A stretch of 64,000 bases of DNA, taken from NCBI GenBank assembly GCA_948470475.1, contig OX419347.1, positions 391,001-455,000 on the forward strand, read 5' to 3'. A program made the position numbers and the translations under genes. The notes below the pieces were generated by a model. The model saw only the letters and a program-made list of their open reading frames with translations. It was not told the origin of the DNA and did not search any database. The first letter of the stretch is position 1, and each line of letters opens with the position of its first letter. Positions 12,562 through 24,200 of the stretch are shown here, piece by piece. Origin of the DNA: Galaxea fascicularis (Eukaryota > Cnidaria > Anthozoa > Scleractinia > Euphylliidae).

Positions 12562-13499
12562 GGGATGCTACAGATGTTAGATATTTAGGGGCGTGCCCGG
12601 TCATACATTTAAAGGCCATAATAGCTTAGCGATACATACATATTAATTAATCCTTAGTGAAAGACACTATAACGGATGCTAAAAAGTCAGACGGGTCAGA
12701 CAGGAGTACATTTGAAAGAGCATAAGGTTTAACGCATTAACTGAGCTTGAAAAGATCTGACTGGTTCTGCACAGACAGCCCCATTACTAGGCAGGCTCAG
12801 TGTTCCGGAGAGGGATTACCCTTAAAAAAAAAAAAAAAAATTAATAATAATAAAAATAGAGAAACAGCCGGCTTGGTCGTTCCCTGAACTTGTATTACCA
12901 CTACTAAATATAGTGGTAGTACATATAGTTAATTATTTTTTTTGCTGGAATTTGAGTTCCGGCACTTATTGACTAAGTGGGAGGGCCATACGGGAAAATA
13001 TCTGACTCGAGGTCATCGCCTTAAATTTGACACGCTATATGAATGCGGCATCTGGGAGAGCGAAAAGGAAAATGTAAGGAAATTCAAAAAAAGGAAACAC
13101 GATTTACTTCTATTGATGGCAGGAATACTTTGTATTGAAGGCAGAAAGTCCTGCAGACATATACATATAGTTTCTGCCCAATAAAGTTTGATATAATTAT
13201 ATATCGGACAAACGGTGACAACCAAAATTTCCGAGCGAAATCTCTTTACAAATGTTTCTTATCCACTCCACTACTACTTCTGCTACTGCTACAGCATTGT
13301 ACGAAAACGACAACAGAAAAAACAAAAAACAAAAAACATGTTTATCGTCAGGTGTGTATGTGAAATTCAAAACATACCGATCTCCCGCATTGGGACTGAT
13401 GAATATAAAAAGAAAACATGAAAATTACAACGATTGAAAAGTTAGAAAGAATGATGAAGTTAGATAATATTCACTAAGGCGTAGTCAATTAAGAGTCGG

Positions 13500-13740
13500 G
13501 AGGTTAAGTAACGACAACGGCGAAGGAAACAGGAACGCCGCAACATAAAACAAGCTTAATGAGCCAAAACACAAGCTCTGTACGAGCAGTATACATTTTG
13601 TCTTCTTTGCCGCCTTCTGCAAACCAAGAACGAGGAAAAATGACCCGCGCACTTAAGGACCAATTATAATAACGCAGAGAGTTATTTCAAAAAGGTTTTC
13701 ACGATCGTTGTCGCCGTCTTTGCTTACGCCCTCTTAGAAC
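13500..13740. repeat. Dispersed ACGGCAACGG-type repeat, copy 1
   Basis: The ends carry imperfect inverted ACGACAACGGCG and CGTTGTCGCCGTC motifs. The same ends and interior phrases (AAGCTTAATGAG, and TTTTGTC near the centre) recur at 18664-19036 and 43920-44295, defining a MITE-like family. Confidence 0.65.
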
Positions 13741-13774
13741 AGCAACAACATCAATAACAACAGGCTCCACTGCC

Positions 13775-16663
13775 TCAATCTTTATCTTCATGTTTAGCGT
13801 GAGTAGTAGCACTGTCATAAAACATCCGGGCATCGTTTATCATCAGCTTGCTACTTGGATATGGCACGTGACCAAAGCAGTGAAAGTACAGACCAGCTGA
13901 AGGAGAAGGCACATGAGAATACGCCCCAGTCTGCCGTTGTCTCTGTTCTTTCCGCCATTTTACTCGTCTGTTCTTAAACCAGGTCTACGAAAAGTACGTT
14001 GGTCAGTCATCATTGAGGGGGTGGGGGAAGGAGAAGGGAGGGGGGAGGGGGGAAGGACAAGATAGTGCTCCGGACTTAGTATGAAACCCACATAAAATAT
14101 CTAATGCTCCCTACCTCAAGCAAGGGACATATTTTAATGCGCCCTCAGACGAAAACCACCCCCCCCCCTCATCCCAGCGTACCCAATAATTCCTCTTTGG
14201 ATAGATATGTCCCCCTTATGTAGATATTTTCATATTTAACACCTCGTCAAATTGAAATGAAATTTATTAATTTATACAGAGAACGAGGGCGCTTTACATT
14301 TAGAAAAAAAGTCCGGAAATTTTGGTGTGAATTTCCGGGAATTTCTCGATGGGAAAAAGTTGTTCCATTTTGCTGCAAATTTCGCCTGTGTTGAGATGCA
14401 CGTTGCCTAAAGGGACACCAAAATGGCGGCAGAGTTGATATTATGTTAGATGAGCCCTTGGCGGCTGATGAAGAGGTAATGTTGATTGATTCTGATGATG
14501 AATAAGAAATTTGTGTTATAGCAGCGACTTCCACCTTTATGAGGCGAGATTTAAACAAAAATTACGGGTTTTGCGATGTTAGAGTGCCGACATATTCCAT
14601 AGACGAGTTTAAGTCTCACTTCCGAATGACAAGAGGTACATTGGATATTTTGTGCAGAGAAGTGGCAGCAACAGGAATAATTCCACAGGGCAACCGCTTT
14701 GGAAGACCACCTATACCTGTCCTGTGCCAAGTGTTGGCATTTGTTTGGTTTATGTCTAATTCTGAAGTCATGAGATCCGTCTCGGAGAGATTTGATGTGA
14801 CGCTAAGTAGCCTGTTTAGAATTATTCAGCGAGTAACAAATGCTTCTATTTCTATGCGACAGCAATACATCAAGTGGCCTACAGGTACGCCTATAAAGAA
14901 ACTATCTAGAATCTATTGTATATTGTCGGTCATTATTATTTTTTTGTTCTATCGTAATTGCTATATTCTCTGGAACCAGGAGAATTAATAAACAAACATG
15001 TTATTGCCTACACAAGTTGCATGATTTCTTTACAGTCATAGCTAAATAGCTACCCCAGGAGTAACTCACAATAATAATTGGAACACGAGAAACCAGTCGG
15101 GGCGTTCCAACCGGGAAAACGGGACTACCTTCTGAGCAGTTCCACTTTTTCTGGGAATTTTCCAGTCGGGTGAACCGAAAAAACGTTTTTCATTTACCCC
15201 CAACCGGAATTTTCGGAATTTTTGACCAAATGGAAAGCGCCCCGAGTGACCATAAATATAAGTTCTGAACTGTACAAGATAAAACCCATGCAACGTTTTG
15301 AAAGCACAGGCTGCTTTCCTTGCTTAATTCCCTCCTCCGTTCGTTCCGAAAACAAGGGAATACACTTCCCAGAAATCTTCCGGAAAAAAATGGCTGAGAT
15401 CTTAAACTAAAGTGAAAATTTTGTCAAACGTTTCTTAATTCTTTACAATTCTCAAATCAAATCAAATGTTGATTTATGAAGAGAGGGGAAAACCGGAGGA
15501 CCCGGAGAAAAACCTCTCGCAGCAGAGTAGAGAACCAACAAACTCAGCCCACTTATGAGGCCAAGTCCTGGACACTCAACACTGCACCAACCCTATAGTT
15601 AGTAATGCAAAGCCAAAGCAAACGAAACCAAGAGAAAACCACTCAATTTCTCTTTTTGCTAAAGATAATTACGTAAGAGCAAGTATTAAAAATAAAACTG
15701 AGCACCTGAATAATTTCGATAGGAATTCCTAGCCTCACAGACAATTCTAGGCGGTCACGAGGTGAAATGTACTGCGTCTGTGTAAATGCCTCTTCCAGTT
15801 CTCTCCGCTGATAGAGAGTAAAGTGAGTTCTCTTGTGCTGCGACACTTTAGCATCACGGCATTCTGATGGCGGAAGTAAATAATTTTTACTGCATTGTGA
15901 GCAGTTTTGTGGCAGATGCTTTGGTAGATTTGAAGGGATCTCTATACCATACCAGGGAGGGAGAGAGAGAGAGAGACGAACAGCGAATAACAGAGGAGGG
16001 AGTAATGGAGAGAGAAAGCAGGTCAAGTTAGGCCTACGTTTTTACCAACGATGGAAATGAAAGAATGAGCCCAATACATTTGATAGTTTTCTTTTAAGAT
16101 TTCGATCGTTGCTTTCAGAGTCTGTACTATACAGAACTCTTCCTCTTCAGTAAGGCCACAAATATAAAACTATCTGTTCTTTCCCTTTCCACTCTAAAAG
16201 GACTAAAAGTGAATTTAAGTACCGTGTATGACGTTTTATAAACCACTGAATTCTTTTCCCAGTTCCCCGTGTTACATCCTGAAATATTGATCCAGGTTGC
16301 GATCAATTTCAGCTATTACACAAAAATTGTCTCAACAGTTTAAATTGTTCAGTACAAGCGCCAATCAGTGATCCTCAGTTCAACATAGCCTCGGGGACAG
16401 TCACCGAGGAAATTGCTAATCGGAACAGCAACAACAACGAAACACCGAAAAATAACCAGCAACACACCTGATGCGCCACTTTTTCTGCCTTCCAGACCCT
16501 CGGCGGGATGTTCCTGGACTAAGATAACGTTGCTGGAATACGAGTTGATCACTGGTTTAGAATAAATGTCTGTTGAAGTAGTCACAGGAACTATTTTCCC
16601 GAAAGAACTTGAGACAGTAGTTGAGACCGAGCAGCAACTCGAAACGTATGGAACAAACGCCAT
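13775..16663 (-). CDS. Paired-like homeobox transcription factor, Lys50 class
   Basis: Three exons: 16468-16663 (ATG 16661-16663), 15706-15941 and 13775-13984 (stop TGA). They join in phase into 213 residues. The homeodomain occupies about residues 99-158: KRTHFTLYQRRELEEAF gives Phe8, Leu16 and Phe20, and TWFKNRRVKWRK gives Trp48, Phe49, Lys50, Asn51 and Arg53. The intron between homeodomain positions 46 and 47 is phase 0, a common position in animal homeobox genes. Lys at position 50 is the bicoid/Otx/goosecoid specificity class; Thr at 47 instead of Val/Ile is unusual. The N-terminus is Ser/Val-rich and the C-terminal tail short (about 55 residues), without an OAR motif I can see. I cannot assign an orthologue. 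Confidence 0.88.
14539..14889 (+). pseudogene. PIF/Harbinger (HARBI1-like) transposase N-terminal fragment
   Basis: The ORF starts at 14539. Its N-terminal region has the family pattern: FKSHFRMTRGTLDILCREV, then a basic Pro-rich stretch (GRPPIPVLCQVLAFVWF), VSERFDVTLSSLFRIIQRV and IKWPTG, followed by a GT that could be a donor. The DDE nuclease half is not found downstream. An in-frame stop lies just upstream at about 14502. It sits antisense in the last intron of the homeobox gene. Either a transposon relic or one exon of a HARBI1-like gene. Confidence 0.7.
15077..15262. repeat. Unclassified GC-rich repeat-like block
   Basis: Contains CCAGTCGGGGCGTTCCAACC and repeated GGAATTTT/AATTTTCC phrases typical of short interspersed elements. 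I could not define ends. Confidence 0.35.
15450..15605 (-). mobile_element. Decayed SINE (family A), copy 3
   Basis: On the minus strand it has the body phrases GGGCTGAGTTTGTTGGTT, CTACTCTGCTGCGAGAGG and TTTTTCTCC shared with the copies at 6834 and 28965. The tRNA head is degenerate. It lies in the homeobox gene's last intron. Confidence 0.7.
15942..16467. other. Homeobox intron 1
   Basis: Bounded by donor GT at 16467 and an acceptor preceded by a long CT run (plus-strand (GA)n at about 15958-15976). Nothing else recognised. Confidence 0.7.
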
Positions 16664-18271
16664 CGTGTTCTTAGCTATTCTTGGGAGTCAAGTACCATCG
16701 CTGGTTTTAGATTCTCTTAATTTATATGGTTTTCCAAATCGTCGCGAGCCCGACAATTCAGTAACTTGCGTCAAGGTTACACTTTTTACGCTTTTAGAAG
16801 GGATCAGGTGAACGACCGCACCTAAAACAAATAGTCACTTGAAATGTTTCGTTTAATGCCAAGGTGAACTACCTTCACATAATCAACAATCCAGCGAGAA
16901 GTCAATGTGCTTAAATGCGAAGTCAGCTTGCCTCACTGAGTCATACGAATGCCGTGCAGTTTTTATTCCCAGGTTATAATGCATTCAAAAGCAAATTATT
17001 TATTAATTTGTTTGCGCGAGGCGGCCTTCACGATCACTTCTGAGTGACGCAGTTGGCAATATTTTTAAACAAAAAACATCGTTATTTGCTGAAGTGGCCG
17101 TCATAGTAACATAAACCAGTTCACGCATTTAAACGTCGCTTTCTTAATAATAAGCCCTTATCACGTGTCATTATATCATAACCACCACAACAGTACTTAT
17201 ATTTAACTCAGAGAACATAATTAACAAGCCGCTGATTTGCTGGCCATGGGAGGGGGAGGAGGAAAGGTGCTGCTCGAAATTCTTGGAGGGGTGTGCCAAC
17301 CGGTTCTCCAAATTCTTATTTCAGATGAAGACATGTCATTTTCCACATCCGTTTTCTGACCTCGGTTTTTCTTTAATGTATAGATAAAACATCACTCAAT
17401 TCATCGCAAATAATCGTTGTTGTTAAAATTTTTCCACTGGCTTTGTTGTTGCGTAATTAAGTCAATAATTGATAAAAATCAGCTCAAATGATATATTTTT
17501 GTTACTTCTCTCTCTGTTATTCATTTGGAGTTGAAATGACCAACACGGTCCTCTTGAAAACCATGCCTGATTGAAGACCATAATGGTCAAAATCTATGCC
17601 CCTCCGGTGTTCAGACCAAAACGGCTCAAAAACCATACCCCTAGCCCTTGGAGCAACACATACCGTCATAGTTTATATAGGGGAGTACCCCCGGGGGGTG
17701 GGGGGTGGAGCAAGTAGCCAAAACGGTTAGGTTTGGTGATAAGACGATGAAGAAAAAAACAAACGTCACTGTGAGGTGTTAATTACGTCAACTGGATTTG
17801 CTTCCAAGGAAACAAAACAAACGGATCATAACAAAGTTCTTGTTGTTTTAAATACGTAATTATCTGATTAACATCGACGTAAAGTGGTCACCCAAGATGT
17901 GGTCAATTACTATAACTGTACAGGGCAGCTCGTTACATGTTTACATAATTTCGTAGTTAGCTTGCGCGGCACTCTTGATCCCAGCCCATCCCTTATTTTC
18001 AAAGAAGGGCTTGATCCCAGCCCATCCCATATTTATAAAGAAGGCCTAAACACACGCAGGCCTGACACATACGCAACGTTAAAGCATTTTTCAAGAGAAA
18101 TTGGAACCCTTGGTCTCTGCCAGTCTGCGGCGTTACCAACTGAGCTATTTAGCTAACTACCAACTGGTCATACTGTGAATTATAAATACAGTGTAGATTT
18201 AACAGGTCACACCGTAGTTTTAACCGCTACGTCCACTAAAGGGGTGGTTAAGAAATGTTAAACGGATGTTT
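16664..18271. other. Intergenic interval, homeobox 5' flank to TTC4 3' end
   Basis: No gene recognised. Around 17575-17712 is a repeat ending in GGGGAGTACCCCCGGGGGG, related to the G-tract/GTACCCC element that flanks the LINE near 58240 and 59550. At 17976-18043 a 33-bp unit (TTGATCCCAGCCCATCCC) is directly duplicated, and 18106-18155 is an antisense tRNA-like SINE head. Confidence 0.6.
18106..18155 (-). mobile_element. tRNA-like SINE head
   Basis: On the minus strand box A reads TAGCTCAGTTGGTAACGC and a B-box-like GGGTTCCAATTTC follows. The body was not defined. Confidence 0.5.
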
Positions 18272-21200
18272 TTATCGCTCAATTTGATAGCGCTGTAGGA
18301 ACAATTCACTAAATGAAGATGCTTTGCTGAGGATGATAAATGATGGCGTACGTTGTCTCACCAACAACCTGAAGACAACAAAGGAGAACAAAATAATGAA
18401 GACATTACAAGCAAAAAGTTCCCTCTGACTGACTTTCATGATAAAACCGTCACCCTATCAGCCATATGAGGTATTGGCGTAGTGGCAAGTAAGGCCGGAC
18501 AGTGGTGTCCAGCCGCGTTGAAGGCAAAGGAAATGTGACACTTGAGTGTGGCCAAAGTGAAAATTTAATGTTTTGGCCGAGACAGCCGCCAATAGCTGCT
18601 TATACTCAGGATCACCACTATTTTGTTGTAGTAGATTTAGCGGTATTGCACGCTCCAATCATTAGGGAGTTTAAGAAACGAGGACGGCAACGGCAACGCG
18701 AACGTCATTTAAAATATAACTTCTCGTTTTTATAAGTCTTTCGCAATCGCTAAAATTTGTTTAACTTGGAAAGTACTGGCGAACTCTACAGGAACTAAGT
18801 TACTATGAACGACGCCAAAGTAAGGAAAAAGAAAAAAAGGTTTTGCCGTCATACGCTCACGTTCTCGAGAAACTGAAACTTAAATTTGGTCATTTCGTGT
18901 TGTTGTTTTGCAGAGGACGGTAAAGAAATGTACCAAAATGTAAAACGCAAGTGCAGAGCGATTGTTTTAGCTCATTAAGCCTATTGTTTTGTGACGTTCT
19001 CGTTGCCGTCGTCGGTCTCGTTTCTTAAACACCCTATTATTCAGTGACAACGGTTAACCCTTTAAATCCCTAAGAGTGATCAGCATCAAATTTCTCCTCG
19101 TGATATCACCACTTTATAAAACAGAGTGGTCACGAGAATCGAGGACAGGATCACACAAGATGAACTAGTTTGATATTTCAACAATTTCTCCCTACTACCT
19201 TTATAGGAAATGTGTAGGGGCAACAAATGAGAATTTAAATTTTGATCTTGGGGTTTACAGGGTTAATTTATTGCGGTATGACGTTTGACAGGTGACACGC
19301 TTTTAACAGGACTTTCCGCAAAACATCTCAAATTGACAATTTATACTTAACAAAGCGGAAACGAGTTTTGCGTCAATCCCAACACCAGTCTGAAAAATCA
19401 ACACCATGACGGTGTCGTAACAGAAACAAATACAAGAAAAAGGCCCATTCTTACCTGGAGTCTGAGAGAATTTCTTTAAGGCAGCTGTCGTGTTTCACCA
19501 AACATAACTTTTCATGACAGGCATCCTCAAAATACACCTGAATAGTTAATGACAGCAGTGAAAAGGATACGCCAAAGCAGGAAAAAAATTGGAGACTTTG
19601 ATTCTGATGAGATATATAACAAAATGTTTGTTTGCTTATAAGAGCAACATCGTACCTCCAGATCTGCCAGTTTGTATTTCCTTTCTACATCCCATGAGGG
19701 GGATTCTTCTTCAAACATGGCATAAAGGTGATCTGATATTCTGAGAAAAGAAGAAAGAAAGCATTTCAAGTAGAACCAACCAAACCATCTACTAAATTAT
19801 TATCGATCCTAAATTCTAAACAACACTCCCCAGGCTTGTCTCATATCATTACCAGGGCTAAATTTACCAGTATCGCTCGTTTCTTAACACCAATAGCTTA
19901 TTGAACAAAGCCAAAAATCCAAGAACCTTTTTGTTAGACTTTGGTAGATGACAGTGCCGGAAAACTAATAAAAGAGGATATATTTGCCAAAATAGCTAAT
20001 CATGTAAATGGCTCTACCAAGTTCATTTTCAGTCCCCAAATGCTCAAAGGCTGTTTTAGCAGCTCCAAATGACATCAGCATGTACACAATAATTCAGTTG
20101 CCTGAAATAATACAGGGGCACCCAACGTCAATTTTCGGAAAATATCTGTTCGGAGGACGATTTGAGATCTAGAATTTTCGGAACATTTGTTGTAAAATTT
20201 CTTGCTTGCCTGCCTCTCCTAGATTTTCGAACATCTTAAAAATGGTATAATTGCCCATTTTAAACGCATTTTTACCCTAAAAAGGTCTCCTAGAATTTTC
20301 GGGAGCCTTATTTCTGGCTGAAATTTTCGAAAAGGTAAGTTTTGATCCCTATCATTTTCGGATCACTGAACTTTCAGCTAGGAAATCCGAACAGATGAAA
20401 AATTTTTAGGAGATAAAAATATGCCTATATCTACCGTTTAAATACTAAAATACGTTCAACAATGCTACGTTTAGTGGTTTTGAACTATATTCTCGTTGGG
20501 TGCCCCTGATAATAAATTAAGTTAAATAACAGTCTCATATTATTAGATTTCAAAACAGACAAAATCACCTGTCATTTTCACAAAAGGAAGATATGAAATC
20601 TGTTTCATTAAACTCTGGGTAAACAAACATCACTGGCCAGTAAAGAACTCCAGCTGCATCCATATGCACCTTAACATTAAGACCACCATCAGACAAGGGT
20701 GTAATCAGGTCACTGTCATGTTCCAAATGGACACCTCTGGCCTGGAAAAGCAAACTAATTTTATTATGGCTAGCATAACTCATTTTTAAATACCGTATTT
20801 ACCCGTGTATAATACAAAGAATCCATAATTATGGAAGTTACAGTGATTCAGCTGAATGTTCATCAGGAGCAGTGAATTTATTCTCTCTGCACAAAACAAC
20901 TAAACAGAAACAAACACAACACAATAAATGGGATCATTTGCTGAATTTAGTATGTTCTTTTTAACTTTTTAATTGGTAGATATACGCCATGAGGTTGGGG
21001 ATGTTCTTGGTGGCAGATTCAGACCTCCTTGAGGTGGGGACCATAAGCTGATTCACTTTGAAAGTGCTCCACAGAAGAATTAATTTTTGCCCAGCAATTC
21101 TTATTTACTGTGGCAATAAGGTTGGACTGCTAGCTTCCCCGAACCCATCTTTAGATTAGCCACCAGTTTGACTGTCAGTGATAACCCATTCAGTTGTTAC

Positions 21201-24200
21201 ACCTTCCGACAGCTACTTAATTGTAAAGAGTTTTTGCGCATGTCAGACACCCGTGGACTGTGCCATTACCAAGGACTATAAGAAGCAGAGTTGTTGTGAG
21301 GAATGTTAACATTCACAAAACCACAGTTACTTGACATAGTTACTTCAATTTAACTAGCCACAAGAAAAAAACTCGAGTGCATTGGGAAATGCAAAAGGCA
21401 TTTCAAAACATGTCAAAAAATCAATCAAAACCCAAAACAAAGGTATTCTAACATTTTACGTTTGACCAGTATGACATAATTGACTTGCTAATGATACCTT
21501 AACTGCAGATAGCAAAGCCTCAGCCTCTGACTTCTCTTTCCTTTCTTTCAACATTTCTTTTCGTTGATCTCTTGTAACTTTTTTCTGCTCTGTAACTGAC
21601 TTCTTCCTTAGTTCCAACAGTTTTATATTTCGTGCATCAATCTTTTTACAGTTGAAGAATCAAGCAAGTGATAGAAACTGTTCTTTACTTTGCCCATTAA
21701 CACTTAAACCTTTAGAACAAGCAATAAAAAAAGAACAAAAAAATGATTGTGCTTTGCCAAATACTGCATACAGCTATTAGTGGTTTAGTCATTATTTGTT
21801 TCTAATTTTTGCTTTGATTTTAGGTCTCCTTTGATTTAGTGTACTGTTACTTTAAATTTATGATCCTGACCTGTGTTGTATCAGTGCATTGGGAAGCCTC
21901 ACTGGATTACACAAATTTTGGCCACCGGCCAAAACACCCTCTGCAATAGTGTTATACTCACTAGCATATTTAACCTTTGGGCAACCACTGAACAATTTCT
22001 AAAAATGTCCAGAATTTTTTTGCACAACCCGTCAAAAATGACCTGCCTTGTTAATGATTTTGAGCAAGAAAATGACTGCATGGAAAATTCTTGATATCAT
22101 AAAAAGATTATTATTCAGAATTCTTGGTTTATCTAGTTAACAAGCTACATGAACAAAGATACTGCTAGGCCCCTGTCACACCATTTTAATGCTTCCTCAA
22201 ATCTCTGAAGCTCTACACAAGCACTTGCACCTACAGAGTTGAAAAGAAAATTTGATGTTGGATTTTTCTACAAAGAAACATTTAATTTAGATACTATCTA
22301 AAAGTCAATTCAAGGTCCTTGTACTGGTACACTTGGCATAGATAGATAACCACATGCACTAACTTATTCAGGATGAAATGCATAAGATGTTAGCCCCAAG
22401 AAGGAAACCACAGGAGAGCGTGAGAAGTAGAGTGTAGGTTAAAGGAAGTCAGTTGCTCAAATGACTTGTATCTTTACTTGTGAACAACTACCACTGATTT
22501 ACAGCAGATTAACTAGTTGTATTTGGTACAATAATTTATTGGATTAACCCTAATAGATTTGTTGCTTAATTACTGATTGTTGCCAATGAGGACCATGATA
22601 TCAGATTTAAATCTAAGATTGAGGTACATGTATAATTTACTATACCCTTATCTCTTATCATGTCCTACTCCTTGTAAAAAAAAAAAATGACCAGGGCTCT
22701 CCCTTTAGGGTAAATTATGGATGATAATGTACATGTACAAATGCACTGGTGGAGAGGTTGGAGGCTTTAAACACTTTTGAGCGGGGGATGGGGGGGGGGG
22801 GGCAGAGAGGATGTTAACCTACCCCTGATAATAGCCTTCATGTATGTTGGATGTAACTTCCAAGCAGCTGTGGCATCATTCAGGGCACTTCGATTATTTC
22901 CTATTAAGAGAAAAGCCATGAATCCATCTAATTCCTGGCCAACTCTTCTTTTCAGTGACTCAATTTAACTGACAATACCCCTGGTAGAAATCCTATGTAG
23001 GATCCTGTAGGATCCTATAAGATCCTATAGGATTCAATAGGATCCTATAGGATCCTAAATAAGAACAGGATCCTTTTCAAGATCTTAAGTAGGAACAGGA
23101 TCCTATTTTAGGATCCTAAATGGGAACAGGATCCTATTCAGGATCCTACATAGGAACAGGATCCTATTTTAGGATCCTATATGAGTAGGAACTTAATTCA
23201 GGATCCTGACTGGGAGTAGGATCCTACTCAGGAATCATGATCTAAAACAAGAATTTATAGGAAAGAATCTTTGAAGATCCTAGGTAGAAATAGGATCCAG
23301 CTAAAACAAGATCCAGTATCTGCCTATGATCTTGCATGATCTTACTAGAATCTTTGTACAATCTTAATACAATCTTACAGGATCTTGCTAGAATATCTTA
23401 ATAGCAAAATCTTGCAATGGGATCTCACTATGATCTTGATAAGATCAAAAATGTTCTAACATCATAGACTTTAATGCAGTAATTAAGAATTGGGTACAGA
23501 ACTTGTTGATTTTTATATACAATCTTACGTTTAGTGATATTGTACTTAATAAGTAAAAGATTGTATCAGCTTTAAAATACTTGGCTCTACAGTACACAAG
23601 GGCACCCAACCACAAGTTTTGGTAGATATCTGTCCGGTGAAGGGTAATTCACCTTGTGCTTTCAGTGTCAATTAAAGAGTGCACTCAGATTTTCAAAACT
23701 AAATTATGGCCTAAAAGATTTGCAATTGGGAAATCATAGCCCCTAAGATTTTCAGAAAGGTCATAAATGCTGTTTTAGGCAGTCAAAAAATTCAGCTAGC
23801 TTTTTCGGAAAGAAAATAGTTGCCTAGAAAGTTCACTTCAGCTTGCAGGGTTTGTAACTTCTGAGTTTAACTCCTTGAAGTGAAATTTCTGTTCATCACC
23901 AGCCTCAGATGTGTTGTATAGTAAATTATTATGTTCTTTAATATGGAAATATACTAAAAAGGAAAGTTCTAAGTTTGTCTTGTTATGATATAACATGCTC
24001 TTATTTCAGGTTTCTATGTTTTGAATGTTTCAACAGGTGATAGGAGGTGTCAACTTGATACTTGACGTGTCTGTAAAGGCCAAGAAGCCAATGCTGTATG
24101 CAACAGCATTAATGGCCCATGTGTTTACTGATGAAGAGACGAGGGAGGGTGCTGTTGAGCCAAAAGAAGCAAATTCAAAGAAAAAGGCCCTGGATCAAAA

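Larger units (their letters stand above)
11360..13774. other. Intergenic interval, HAUS3 5' flank to homeobox 3' flank
   Basis: No gene recognised. It should contain the HAUS3 promoter near 11360-11500. It holds the MITE at 12384-12561 and a GC-rich repeat copy at 13500-13740. A poly(A)/AT-rich stretch lies at 12820-12855. Confidence 0.6.

Noticed and set aside
18458..18658. Terminal exon of TTC4
   Set aside because: No similarity to the wheel domain; the true last exon was found at 18272-18368.
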